The notes beneath the pieces were generated by a model. That model worked only from the letters and a program-made list of their open reading frames with translations. It ran no database searches and was not told where the DNA came from. DNA of 40,072 nt from Bacteroidaceae bacterium (lineage in GTDB: Bacteria > Bacteroidota > Bacteroidia > Bacteroidales > Bacteroidaceae): contig JAFXTO010000018.1 in NCBI GenBank assembly GCA_017535725.1, forward strand, positions 1-40,072. Reading direction: 5' to 3'. Position numbers and translations under genes: made by a program. Of this stretch, positions 13,599-21,200 are shown piece by piece. How positions within the stretch are numbered: position 1 is the stretch's first letter; every line of letters starts with the position of its first letter.

Positions 13599-15407
13599 AT
13601 GAAGCGAATATTCCTTACTATGGCGGTGGCACTCGGCCTTGTGCTTGGTGCCTTCGCCAATGCACTTCCTCGTGCCGAATATCCGCGTCCGCAGTTCGAG
13701 CGCGAGGCGTGGCAGAACCTCAATGGCATCTGGACCTATGAGTTCGACTTCGCCCTATCGGGTATGCAGCGCAACTTGAAGTCCAGCCAAGGTTTCCAGA
13801 ACCAGATTACCGTGCCCTTCTGCCCAGAGAGCAAGCTTTCTGGTGTGGAATACAAGGATTTCATTGCCGGCATGTGGTACCATCGCACCATCCGTCGTCC
13901 TGCTGAGTGGGCTGGCAAGCGTGTGCGTCTTAACTTTGGTGCTGTGGATTATTTCTGTGCTGTATATATCGACGGTAACCTCATCGGTCATCACTGGGGT
14001 GGCAGTAGCAGTTTCGGCTTCGACATCACTGATGCCGTGGCCGACGGTGCAGAGCATAATTTGGTAGTCCGCGTGGAGGACAACACGCGCTCCGGCGATC
14101 AGGCTACAGGCAAGCAGAGCCATCAATATGGCAGTTACGGCTGCATGTACACCCGCACCACTGGTATTTGGCAGACGGTATGGATGGAAGCCGTCAGCCC
14201 CTTCGGCCTGAAGAATGTCTATATCATCCCTGAGCTCGACGAGAAACGCTTCATCGTCCAGCCCCAGTTCTTCGCACTTCAGGCTGGACAGACCATCGAG
14301 GTCATCGTTCGCGACGGGGAGAAGGTAGTTGCTCGTCAGCAGCAGCGTGCCGCTACTCCTACCAATATCATCCTGCCCCTGAAGAATGTGAAACCCTGGT
14401 CGCCCGAGTCCCCCTTCCTTTATGATATTGAGTTGAACGTAAAGGCCGCCGACGGCACCGTCCTCGACCATGTGACTTCTTACGCTGGTATGCGCAAAAT
14501 ACATATCGAGGGCAACCGTCTCTTCCTCAACAACAAACCGCTGTACCTGCGCACCGTCCTCGATCAGGGCTTCTATCCAACAGGCGTATGGACGGCACCT
14601 TCTGATGACGATTTGCGTCGCGACGTAGAGTTGGGTCTGAAAGCTGGCTTCAACGGTGCCCGCTTACACCAGAAGGTCTTCGAGGAACGTTTCCTCTACT
14701 GGGCCGACAAGCTGGGTTACCTCGTCAGCTGCGAGTCGGCCAGTTGGGGAGTGGAGATGCAGAGCTCGCCCGCTGCACCGCGTAACTTCCTCACTGAGTG
14801 GGAGGAGATAGTAGTACGCGATCGTAACCATCCCGCCATCATTATGTGGACGCCGTTCAACGAGACCTGGGGACGTTCGCGCGATCGCGAGTCTGCCCGT
14901 GAGCATGACCGCTTCGTCAGCGATATCTATCATCTCACCCACAACCTCGATTACCGACCGATAGATGACGTCAGCGGTGGCAATCATGTCGTGGCTGATA
15001 TTTGGAGTCTGCACAACTACGCTTCGACCGGCGATGAACTCGCGAAAGTGCTTACTTGGCAGGACGGCAAAGCACCACAGTTCAACGACCACGAGGCGCG
15101 TTATGGCGGACAGCCCTTCTTCTTCGATGAATACGGTGGTATAAAATGGGTTGTTGGACAACAGTTTGCAGAGAATACCTGGGGCTATGGCGAAGGCCCG
15201 AAGACCCTTGAAGAATTCTACACCCGACTCGAGGGCCTCACCCGTACTATCATCCGTTTTGATTACATCTGTGGTTTCTGCTACACCCAACTGACCGATG
15301 TGGAGCAAGAACAAAACGGTGTCTACAACTTTGACCGCACGGAGAAATTCGACATGAATCGCATCGCTTCCATCTTCCGTCTACAACCCGAAGAATACAA
15401 TAAGTAA
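13599..15407 (+). CDS. Secreted glycoside hydrolase family 2 protein
   Basis: The 602-aa enzyme has an N-terminal signal peptide (MKRIFLTMAVALGLVLGAFA). Its GH2 domains are: a jelly-roll sugar-binding domain (EAWQNLNGIWTYEFD, NFGAVDYFCAVYIDGNLIGHHWGG), an immunoglobulin-like domain (about 205-305), and a TIM barrel (about 310-600). The acid/base Glu422 is in PFNETWG and the nucleophile Glu511 in FFFDEYGG. GH2 members are beta-galactosidases, beta-mannosidases or beta-glucuronidases acting by a retaining mechanism; the specificity cannot be read here. It is shorter than LacZ, with no C-terminal domain 5. It follows the SGNH esterase and is convergent with the U32 gene 7 bp downstream. Confidence 0.93.
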   Translation: MKRIFLTMAVALGLVLGAFANALPRAEYPRPQFEREAWQNLNGIWTYEFDFALSGMQRNLKSSQGFQNQITVPFCPESKLSGVEYKDFIAGMWYHRTIRRPAEWAGKRVRLNFGAVDYFCAVYIDGNLIGHHWGGSSSFGFDITDAVADGAEHNLVVRVEDNTRSGDQATGKQSHQYGSYGCMYTRTTGIWQTVWMEAVSPFGLKNVYIIPELDEKRFIVQPQFFALQAGQTIEVIVRDGEKVVARQQQRAATPTNIILPLKNVKPWSPESPFLYDIELNVKAADGTVLDHVTSYAGMRKIHIEGNRLFLNNKPLYLRTVLDQGFYPTGVWTAPSDDDLRRDVELGLKAGFNGARLHQKVFEERFLYWADKLGYLVSCESASWGVEMQSSPAAPRNFLTEWEEIVVRDRNHPAIIMWTPFNETWGRSRDRESAREHDRFVSDIYHLTHNLDYRPIDDVSGGNHVVADIWSLHNYASTGDELAKVLTWQDGKAPQFNDHEARYGGQPFFFDEYGGIKWVVGQQFAENTWGYGEGPKTLEEFYTRLEGLTRTIIRFDYICGFCYTQLTDVEQEQNGVYNFDRTEKFDMNRIASIFRLQPEEYNK

Positions 15408-15414
15408 GCATTCA

Positions 15415-16719
15415 TTATTCACTCTTGTCGATTCGGAACAGCTTGTCGCTGTGGCGGATTTTGGAATCCACGCGGAAGCTGACGTTGCTTCCCTGACGAG
15501 CCACACTGACAGGCTGGTTTGTGTCGTCGTGCATTTCTTCGATGATGCCATAGATGGCACCTGTAGTGGGACCGGTGACAAGGAATTTGTCGCCAACATG
15601 CAATTCGGTGGCTTCGATGTGGAATTCACCCAGTCCGAGGCGTGAGTAGTACTTGGTGCCGCGCCCCACGTAGACCTTGCGTTCGGTGGCCTGTGAGCCG
15701 TAGGTCTGAGACCATTCGCCAAGGCGTTGTCCTTGGTAATAGCCGTCCCAGAAACCTCGGTTGAAAACGGTCTTTAACCGTTCGTCCCATGCATCGAGCT
15801 GCGATTTCAGGCTGGGGTGTTGGAAGTCAAGTGCCTCCGTGCCGTCTGGTTTCTCCATTGTCCATTGTCCATTGTCCATTTTAATTTTCAAGTCAATGGC
15901 TTCCCTATAGCATTCCACAACGGTTCGCACGTACTCGGGTCCTCGTGCGCGACCTTCTATTTTAAATACGCGCACGCCAGCGTCCACCAGTTTATCGAGG
16001 AAGCGGATGGTCTTCAAGTCCTTGGGAGACATGATATAAGGGCCATCGACTTCCAGTTCGATGTCAGTCTCGCGGTCGCTGACGAGATAGCTACGTCGGC
16101 AGAGCTGCATGCATTCGCCTCGGTTGGCCGAGCGACCCGTGTTCATCAGAGAAAGGTAACACTTGCCCGAGACAGCCATGCAGAGTGCGCCGTGGCAAAA
16201 CATCTCAATTCGGATAAGTTGTCCATTAGGACCGCAGATTTGGTCGCGATTGATGGTGTCGTAAATTTCCCGAACTTGCTGGATGTTCAATTCGCGCGCC
16301 AGTACTACGACGTCCGCAAACTGGGCGTAGAAGCGTAGTGACTCGGAGTTGGAGATATTCAGCTGTGTACTCAGGTGCACTTCTAATCCGATACTGCGTG
16401 CGTAGGTCATCACCGCTACGTCCGATGCGATGATGGCCGAGATGCCTGCCTCCCGTGCGGCATCCAGAATCTGCCGCATCAGAGGCAAGTCCTCACCATA
16501 GATAATGGTGTTCACGGTCAGGTAGCTCTTCACGTTGTGCTCGCGGCAAGTCGCGGCTATTTCCTTTAGGTCATCGATAGTGAACGCTGATGCTGAATGA
16601 GCACGCATATTCAGTCGTTCGATACCGAAATAGATACTATCGGCTCTTGCCTGCAGGGCAGCGGTCAGACTTTCCCGCGAGCCTACGGGAGCCATGATTT
16701 CGAATTCTTCGCGTTTCAT
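15415..16719 (-). CDS. Peptidase U32 family protein (TrhP/YegQ-like)
   Basis: The 434-aa protein begins MKREEFEIMAPVGSRESL. It carries the U32 hallmarks: the TIM-barrel start RADSIYFGIERLNMRA, EMFCHGALCMAVSGKCYLS with the conserved Cys residues, NRGECMQLCRR, and KIEGRARGPEYV. U32 proteins of this type (TrhP) install the hydroxyl of 5-hydroxyuridine at position 34 of tRNA; others were called collagenase-like proteases. Start 16719 was chosen because the upstream frame holds a promoter and antiparallel gene DNA. The -7 box ends five bases before the ATG, so the mRNA may be leaderless. Residues about 279-290 (MDNGQWTMEK) are encoded by a TCCATTG repeat. It is divergent from dus, another tRNA U-modification gene. 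Confidence 0.9.
   Translation of the reverse strand: MKREEFEIMAPVGSRESLTAALQARADSIYFGIERLNMRAHSASAFTIDDLKEIAATCREHNVKSYLTVNTIIYGEDLPLMRQILDAAREAGISAIIASDVAVMTYARSIGLEVHLSTQLNISNSESLRFYAQFADVVVLARELNIQQVREIYDTINRDQICGPNGQLIRIEMFCHGALCMAVSGKCYLSLMNTGRSANRGECMQLCRRSYLVSDRETDIELEVDGPYIMSPKDLKTIRFLDKLVDAGVRVFKIEGRARGPEYVRTVVECYREAIDLKIKMDNGQWTMEKPDGTEALDFQHPSLKSQLDAWDERLKTVFNRGFWDGYYQGQRLGEWSQTYGSQATERKVYVGRGTKYYSRLGLGEFHIEATELHVGDKFLVTGPTTGAIYGIIEEMHDDTNQPVSVARQGSNVSFRVDSKIRHSDKLFRIDKSE
15855..15883. repeat. Heptamer repeat (TCCATTG) inside the U32 gene
   Basis: The 7-mer TCCATTG is repeated three times and followed by TCCATTT. Read on the minus strand it encodes KMDNGQWTME. Three 7-mers are 21 bp, so the frame is kept. 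Confidence 0.85.
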
Positions 16720-16724
16720 GGGGG

Positions 16725-16732
16725 CAAAGGTA
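16725..16732 (-). promoter_or_regulatory. -7 box of the U32 gene (TACCTTTG)
   Basis: On the minus strand TACCTTTG is followed by only CCCCC before the ATG at 16719. The predicted transcription start coincides with the start codon. No good -33 box is seen at the usual distance. Confidence 0.6.
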
Positions 16733-16806
16733 AGGAGAATTTGCGATTTTACGATTTGCAAAGTAGAATTTATTTGAAAAAGGCACGCTGTTTGCGAAAA
16801 AATAGT

Positions 16807-16814
16807 TACTTTTG
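16807..16814 (+). promoter_or_regulatory. -7 box of dus (TACTTTTG)
   Basis: TACTTTTG matches TAnnTTTG and lies 7 bp before the dus ATG, so the predicted leader is 0-2 nt. It is divergent from the U32 promoter. Confidence 0.6.
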
Positions 16815-16821
16815 CGCCGCA

Positions 16822-17964
16822 ATGAAGATAGGAAAGATTGATTTGGGCGAGCGTCCGGTATTGCTCGCACCTATGGAAGACGTCACTGATATTGGTTTCC
16901 GCCTCCTTTGCCGACGTATGGGAGCAGCTATGGTGTATTCGGAATTTGTGGCGGCCGATGCGCTGGTGCGTATGGTCAACAAAAGCCTGCGCAAGCTCGA
17001 AGTGTGCGACGAGGAACGTCCTGTGGCCATTCAAATCTATGGCAAGGAACCTGGGCCGATGGCCGATGCGGCACGAATCGTGGTTGAACAGGCACATCCT
17101 GATGTGCTTGACTTGAACTTCGGTTGCCCCGTGAAGAAGATTGCCACGAAAGGTGCCGGTGCTGGACTGCTGCGCGATGTGCCCAAAATGCTGGAAATCA
17201 CTCGAGCCGTGGTGGATGCCGTAGGCTCTGAGGTTCCCGTCACGGCGAAGACACGATTAGGCTGGGACTACGAACACATGATTATCGTTGAGCTGGCTGA
17301 ACAGTTGCAGGACTGCGGTATCTCTGCTCTAACGATTCATGGACGCACACGTTCTCAACTCTACTCTGACCGGGCCGACTGGACTCTAATCGGTGAGGTG
17401 AAGCGCAATGCACGCATGCATATACCTATTATCGGTAATGGGGATATTACCTCGGCAGAACGTGCCGTGGAGGTCTTCGAACGCTATGGTGTTGATGCCA
17501 TCATGGTAGGCCGCGCCACCTTCGGTAGGCCGTGGATATTTAAGGAAATAGTTGACGAGTTTGCCAAGCGTGAAGCGTTGCAAGGCACCGAACGGACAAA
17601 TAGTCAAGTTGATATTCAAGACAGAAAACTTGTTGACTCGTCAACTAACAATTTGTCAACTAATAACTCGTCAACTAACAACTTGTCAACTAACAACTTG
17701 TCAACTAATAACTCGTCAACTAATCTTGACTGGAAACTGAATATCCTGAAGGAACAAGTCCTCACTTCCGTAGCTCGGACCAACGAACTCAGTGGTATTC
17801 GCCACATTCGCCGTCACCTTGCAGCCTCACCGCTCTTCAAAGGGATTCCCGATTTCCGCCAGACACGTATTCGTATGCTTCAGGCCGATACCGTGGATGA
17901 GCTCTTTGAGGTTATGGAATACACCCGCGGGCTGCTACACCAACAGGAAGGTAACAACGACTAA
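16822..17964 (+). CDS. dusB: tRNA-dihydrouridine synthase (DusB-like)
   Basis: The 380-aa FMN enzyme reduces uridine to dihydrouridine in tRNA. Visible motifs: LAPMEDVTDIGFR (FMN binding), QIYGKEP, the catalytic loop LNFGCPVKKI with Cys102, KTRLGWD, HGRTRSQLYSDRADW and GNGDITS, VGRATFGRPWIF. A helical C-terminal domain (SGIRHIRRHL) binds tRNA. The ATG at 16822 fits the start MKIGKIDLGERPVLLAPM; the frame upstream overlaps the U32 gene. Residues about 250-301 between the barrel and the helical domain come from a 15-bp repeat cassette (STNNL/STNNS units) and are not part of the family. It is convergent with purU and shares a bidirectional terminator with it. Confidence 0.95.
   Translation: MKIGKIDLGERPVLLAPMEDVTDIGFRLLCRRMGAAMVYSEFVAADALVRMVNKSLRKLEVCDEERPVAIQIYGKEPGPMADAARIVVEQAHPDVLDLNFGCPVKKIATKGAGAGLLRDVPKMLEITRAVVDAVGSEVPVTAKTRLGWDYEHMIIVELAEQLQDCGISALTIHGRTRSQLYSDRADWTLIGEVKRNARMHIPIIGNGDITSAERAVEVFERYGVDAIMVGRATFGRPWIFKEIVDEFAKREALQGTERTNSQVDIQDRKLVDSSTNNLSTNNSSTNNLSTNNLSTNNSSTNLDWKLNILKEQVLTSVARTNELSGIRHIRRHLAASPLFKGIPDFRQTRIRMLQADTVDELFEVMEYTRGLLHQQEGNND
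17602..17731. repeat. 15-bp in-frame repeat cassette inside dus
   Basis: Five full copies of 15-bp units, TCAACTAACAACTTG alternating with TCAACTAATAACTCG, run from 17641 to 17715, plus a partial copy. Short inverted arms flank it: AGTCAAGTTGA from 17602 and TCAACTAATCTTGACT ending at 17731. Each 15-bp unit encodes STNNL or STNNS. The same words occur in the intergenic array at 28807-28846, where the period is 16. Confidence 0.9.
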
Positions 17965-17988
17965 AACAGGGATATCGTTTCCTGTTTT
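17963..17988. terminator. Bidirectional terminator between dus and purU
   Basis: An 8-bp perfect stem AAAACAGG/CCTGTTTT (17963-17970 with 17981-17988), with A-rich and T-rich flanks, sits in the 23-bp gap of two convergent genes. It can end transcripts from both sides. Confidence 0.75.
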
Positions 17989-18851
17989 TAGCTGAAAATG
18001 ATGGTCTTGTTTTTGTAGGTGAGAATCTTGCGCTCGATGTGTTTGGTAACGGCGCGGGAGAGTACGATTTTCTCCAGGTCCTTGCCTTTTAGAGCCAGGC
18101 TTTCGGGAGTATCTTTATGGGAGATGCGTGCTACGTCCTGCTCGATGATGGGTCCTGCGTCGAGCTCAGCAGTGACGTAGTGGCTGGTGGCACCGATAAT
18201 CTTCACGCCGCGCGCCCAGGCTTGATGATAGGGCTTGGCCCCCACGAAGGCAGGCAGGAAAGAGTGGTGGATATTGATGATGTGGTGGGGATAGGCCGTT
18301 ATCATTTCGTCGCTCAGTATCTGCATGTAACGTGCCAGAACGATAAAGGTCACACGCTTCTCACGCATCAGCTCCATTTCCGCAGTCTCCACCTCTGCCT
18401 TGTTCGAGTGGTCTTTGTTGATGGACCAGACGTAATAAGGGATGTCGAATTGCTCGGCCACGTAGCGCAAGTCCTCGTGGTTGGAAATAATGCAGGGGAT
18501 ATCCACTTGCCACTCGCCGGCCTTGTAGCGCGCCAGCAGGTCATAAAGACAATGGCTCATGCGGCTGACAAAAATAGCCATACGAGGGCGCTCGTCGGAG
18601 AAATACAGGTTGAAGGTCATCTGATAGCGTTGGGCGTAGAGTGTCATAAGATATTCCTCTATCTTCACTTTGGGAATGAGGAAGCGCTCCAGCTCCCACT
18701 CAATGCGCATGAAGAACATGCCGTCCTCGCGGTCAACATATTGATCCAGATAAACGATGTTGCCCGCGTTGTCGGTAATGAACTTGGTCACCTCTGAAAT
18801 AATACCCGGCTGGTCGGGGCAGTGCAGCAGAAGTATGGCTGTCGATTTCAT
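17988..18851 (-). CDS. purU: Formyltetrahydrofolate deformylase
   Basis: The 287-aa enzyme hydrolyses 10-formyl-THF to formate and THF, balancing one-carbon pools for purine synthesis. An N-terminal ACT domain (LLLHCPDQPGIISEVTKFI, residues about 5-80) is followed by a formyltransferase domain (from RPRMAIFVSRMSHCLYDLL). The catalytic set lies in IINIHHSFLPAF (Asn and His) and AELDAGPIIEQD (Asp). Length and domain order are normal for PurU and separate it from PurN, which lacks the ACT domain. A TAnnTTTG box at 18888-18881 gives a ~30-nt leader; the gene lies after the ECF locus 1 operon but has its own promoter. Confidence 0.96.
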   Translation of the reverse strand: MKSTAILLLHCPDQPGIISEVTKFITDNAGNIVYLDQYVDREDGMFFMRIEWELERFLIPKVKIEEYLMTLYAQRYQMTFNLYFSDERPRMAIFVSRMSHCLYDLLARYKAGEWQVDIPCIISNHEDLRYVAEQFDIPYYVWSINKDHSNKAEVETAEMELMREKRVTFIVLARYMQILSDEMITAYPHHIINIHHSFLPAFVGAKPYHQAWARGVKIIGATSHYVTAELDAGPIIEQDVARISHKDTPESLALKGKDLEKIVLSRAVTKHIERKILTYKNKTIIFS

Positions 18852-18880
18852 AAAATGCGTTCAATTTGAATTTGCGGGCG

Positions 18881-18888
18881 CAAAGGTA
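18881..18888 (-). promoter_or_regulatory. -7 box of purU (TACCTTTG)
   Basis: On the minus strand TACCTTTG is followed by GCGCC, 30 bp before the purU start. Confidence 0.65.
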
Positions 18889-18915
18889 GTAAAGAAAGCC
18901 GACATGACCAAATTT

Positions 18916-19356
18916 TCACACCTCTTTTACTATCTTCTGGATGCAAAGGGGCAGAAGAATCAGGCTGGCGAGGACGATTGCAGACAACTGTAAGGGGGAA
19001 GGAAGTACTTCGGGGAGGTGGTGGATGAAGAGCATCGTCCGGACGAGCAAGGCATCCCAGTCGAGGGTCATCAGGGTTACTAACAAGCGCTCTGCCGCAG
19101 GAATCAAGAAGGTACGCATGGCTCCGAAGAAGTCGAGCGAGAAGAGCAGGATGAAGCCGCCAATAACGGCTGCTACGTTTAATCCTATTGACCAGTACCG
19201 CAGATGCAGGTTTGCGGTCAACCAGTCCGCCTCTCGCTGAGGTAGGGCCCACACGACACGTTCTGTGAAGCCGTTGTCTGCGATGTGCTCCGCATGTTCA
19301 CTGAAGAAACTTTTCAGCAGCGCCTCGTCATCTTTTATGTTGTATGGTTCTTTCAT
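18916..19356 (-). CDS. DUF5056-like membrane protein of ECF locus 1 (possible anti-sigma factor)
   Basis: The 146-aa protein has a ~50-residue cytosolic N-terminus (DDEALLKSFFSEHAEHIADNGFTERV) and then two or three membrane helices (IGLNVAAVIGGFILLFSLDF; a central one; LQLSAIVLASLILLPLCI). The N-terminal motif and size fit the DUF5056 family, often found right after an ECF sigma gene in Bacteroidales. Position 31 bp after the sigma gene suggests a membrane-bound anti-sigma factor or regulator; no classical zinc anti-sigma motif is visible, so this role is inferred. Confidence 0.75.
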   Translation of the reverse strand: MKEPYNIKDDEALLKSFFSEHAEHIADNGFTERVVWALPQREADWLTANLHLRYWSIGLNVAAVIGGFILLFSLDFFGAMRTFLIPAAERLLVTLMTLDWDALLVRTMLFIHHLPEVLPSPLQLSAIVLASLILLPLCIQKIVKEV

Positions 19357-19387
19357 TTCATTCTAATATATTTCATTCTTTCATTTT

Positions 19388-19960
19388 TCAACCGTATCCA
19401 TTCTTTCGGAGGTAGTTTGCCAGATTCTTCTTGCCTCGGAGGAGATGGCTCTTGACGGTGTTCTCGTTCAGTCTGGTAATCTGGGCAATCTCCCTTATAC
19501 TCTGACCCTCCACGCATTGGAGTACCACGCAAGTGCGTTCTATTTCTACGAGGCTGGCCAGCGCCTGATCGAGGTCCATTGATAAGGAGGCTCCTTCGCC
19601 GCCTCCACCCAAGGGGAGCAGTTGCATTTCTGCTTGTTCACTACCAGCCAGGAGTTCTTCCTCTTTTGCGGAGGTGGGGAGAGGACTCCTCTTTCTCGCT
19701 TCATCCAAAAACACGTGGTAGGCAATTCGCAAAAGCCAGGTCTCGAATCCTGAGAGTTGTCGGAAGCCGCCTATCCCCTGCCAAGCTCGGATGAAGGTCT
19801 CCTGAGCCAGGTCATCGGCCAACATCACATCGCCGCTCGTTAGTCGGCGTAGGAAGCGGCGCACAACTTCCTGATGATTTTCAACTAGTTGGCCAAAAGC
19901 GCGGTGACTGCCTGTGGCTATCACCTGCGCTATAAGTGTTATGTCCGAGAGGCGGGACAT
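19388..19960 (-). CDS. ECF RNA polymerase sigma factor (locus 1)
   Basis: The 190-aa protein has sigma region 2 (RAFGQLVENHQEVVRRFLRRL, with DLAQETFIRAWQGIGGF, the -10 reading helix) and region 4 (CVVLQCVEGQSIREIAQITRLNENTVKSHLLRGKKNL, a helix-turn-helix for the -35 box). A 40-residue Gly/Leu-rich linker joins them, and there is no region 1.1 or 3, so it is an ECF (group 4) sigma. It starts 2 bp after the stop of the upstream envelope-protein gene and is followed by the DUF5056-like gene, so the three are one operon read from a candidate ECF promoter at 21070-21041. Confidence 0.95.
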   Translation of the reverse strand: MSRLSDITLIAQVIATGSHRAFGQLVENHQEVVRRFLRRLTSGDVMLADDLAQETFIRAWQGIGGFRQLSGFETWLLRIAYHVFLDEARKRSPLPTSAKEEELLAGSEQAEMQLLPLGGGGEGASLSMDLDQALASLVEIERTCVVLQCVEGQSIREIAQITRLNENTVKSHLLRGKKNLANYLRKNGYG

Positions 19961-19962
19961 GT

Positions 19963-20982
19963 TTATCTCTGATACGTTGAACCGCTATCGTCTTGTGCGT
20001 CCTCCACTACTTCGTAATTCGTAGGGTTGTAGTTGGGTTGCTGGGTGTGCTTCTTCTTCGTGGTTGAGGCAATCACCAACTTAGCAACTCCGATGCAAGC
20101 TACCAGAGCGCCAACTCCCCACAGGTCTTCCAAACCGATTCCGAAGAAGAGAAGAATCAGGCCAACACCCACACAAGACCACATGATTCCGCTCTTCCAT
20201 ATCTCCTGATTCTCATCGGGGTAAGGCTGTACGTAGGCTTGGGCACCTGCAGGTTGTGCATTCGGTGTTGCCTGTGGGTTGCCTGCAGCTTGTGGGTTGG
20301 ATGCATCCTGTGGGTTTTGTGCGGTTGAGGACGAAGCCGTATTGAGGGGTGGGTTCACGTAGGTGGTCGTTCTGTTCCGGCGGGTCGCCAGCCAGATGAT
20401 GAGAATGAGAATCCAGATAGGTGAGGTGAAGAGGGCGAAGAGCAACACCACAACGAAGAGTGCAGCCAAAACCCCGAAAATGCCGCCCAGGATTCCTAAT
20501 GTTCCGCCAAAAAGTCCTCCCCAAAGCCCTGGAAAGCTAAAATTCCATCCGAAGTCACGAGCAATCTCATCAATATCTTCATCCGAGAGTAATGATGCGG
20601 TATCTGTGTCCTCGTCACCTTCGTAGAAGAAAGTGGTGTCTTCAGCCAGCGATTCCAGCGAGTCGCCGAGTCGTTCCATCTCATCGCCCATTGCTTCCAT
20701 CTCGTTGGCCAGACGCTCTGCTTCTTGCGGGTCTGTCACAGCCTTGGCAGCCATTTTCACTCCTTGCTTGGCCATTTTCACTCCTTGCTTGGCCATCTTC
20801 TTGGCCACATCTTTCTGTGCAGGTGTGGCAGGTTTGCCGTTGACAGTCATACCTGTCGTTACTCCCGTTGTGCCGGCATTCTTTGTGGAATCCTGAGCTT
20901 CCTCGGCCAGCAGCGGGGAGCAAGGTGTGGCGGCCACCATCATTGCGGCCAGAGCCATCATAAAAAATTTCTTTGTCTTCAT
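19963..20982 (-). CDS. Exported membrane protein heading ECF locus 1 (DUF6249-like C-terminus)
   Basis: The 339-aa protein has a signal peptide (MKTKKFFMMALAAMMVAATPCSPLLAEE). It is followed by a Lys/Ala helical stretch with a direct duplication (KMAKQGVKMAKQGVKMA), an acidic region, and a long Gly-rich hydrophobic segment (GLWGGLFGGTLGILGGIFGVLAAL then a helix). A Pro/Gln/Asn-rich linker (NPQ repeats) leads to a final two-helix part (WKSGIMWSCVGVGLILLFFGIG, LWGVGALVACIGVAKLVI) resembling DUF6249. It ends in a hydrophilic tail. No enzyme motif is visible. Start 20982 opens on the signal peptide; 23 more open codons lie upstream. As first gene of the operon it may be sensor or target of the sigma response; a specific function is not known. 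Confidence 0.75.
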   Translation of the reverse strand: MKTKKFFMMALAAMMVAATPCSPLLAEEAQDSTKNAGTTGVTTGMTVNGKPATPAQKDVAKKMAKQGVKMAKQGVKMAAKAVTDPQEAERLANEMEAMGDEMERLGDSLESLAEDTTFFYEGDEDTDTASLLSDEDIDEIARDFGWNFSFPGLWGGLFGGTLGILGGIFGVLAALFVVVLLFALFTSPIWILILIIWLATRRNRTTTYVNPPLNTASSSTAQNPQDASNPQAAGNPQATPNAQPAGAQAYVQPYPDENQEIWKSGIMWSCVGVGLILLFFGIGLEDLWGVGALVACIGVAKLVIASTTKKKHTQQPNYNPTNYEVVEDAQDDSGSTYQR

Positions 20983-21009
20983 AGTTATAAATTTTATTAA
21001 TCTTTCAAT

Positions 21010-21035
21010 TTCGAACTGTTTTCGAACTGTTTTCT
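21010..21035. repeat. Duplicated 11-bp sequence in the leader of ECF locus 1
   Basis: TTCGAACTGTT is repeated head to tail (about 21010-21031), followed by TTC, between the candidate ECF promoter and the first gene. It could be an operator or simply one of the local repeats. Confidence 0.5.
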
Positions 21036-21040
21036 GTCCT

Positions 21041-21070
21041 TTAGACGACAAAGGAATAAAAAAAGTTGCA
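21041..21070 (-). promoter_or_regulatory. Candidate ECF promoter of locus 1 (TGCAACTT-N16-GTCTAA)
   Basis: On the minus strand TGCAAC (21070-21065) is 18 bp from GTCTAA (21046-21041). This resembles the sigma-E type pair GGAACTT / GTCTAA and has the same spacing as the site before the SGNH gene. It lies ~60 bp before the first gene of the operon that encodes an ECF sigma, which suggests autoregulation. Confidence 0.6.
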
Positions 21071-21157
21071 CACCATCACATTTTTTTCCAAAATAAGTGG
21101 GTGTTTCCTCCTTATTTGTATAAGAGGTGGAAGTTTTAGCATAATTTAAGTTTTCTG

Positions 21158-21191
21158 TTTTGTCCGAAGTCGTAAATAATGTCTACCTTTG
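21158..21191 (+). promoter_or_regulatory. Promoter of cysE (TTTG-N21-TACCTTTG)
   Basis: The -33 TTTG at 21159-21162 and -7 TACCTTTG at 21184-21191 are 21 bp apart, close to the Bacteroidetes consensus. The ATG follows 9 bp after the -7 box, so the leader is only about 0-4 nt. Confidence 0.65.
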
Positions 21192-21200
21192 CGCCGGAAA

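Noticed and set aside
16597-16821. 75-codon N-terminal extension of the Dus protein
   Set aside because: It overlaps the U32 coding sequence and lies upstream of the dus promoter box; Dus proteins begin near LAPM.
16720-17097. 126-codon N-terminal extension of the U32 protein
   Set aside because: It overlaps the 5' part of dus and contains both divergent promoters; the U32 family begins at MKREEFEIMAPVGS.
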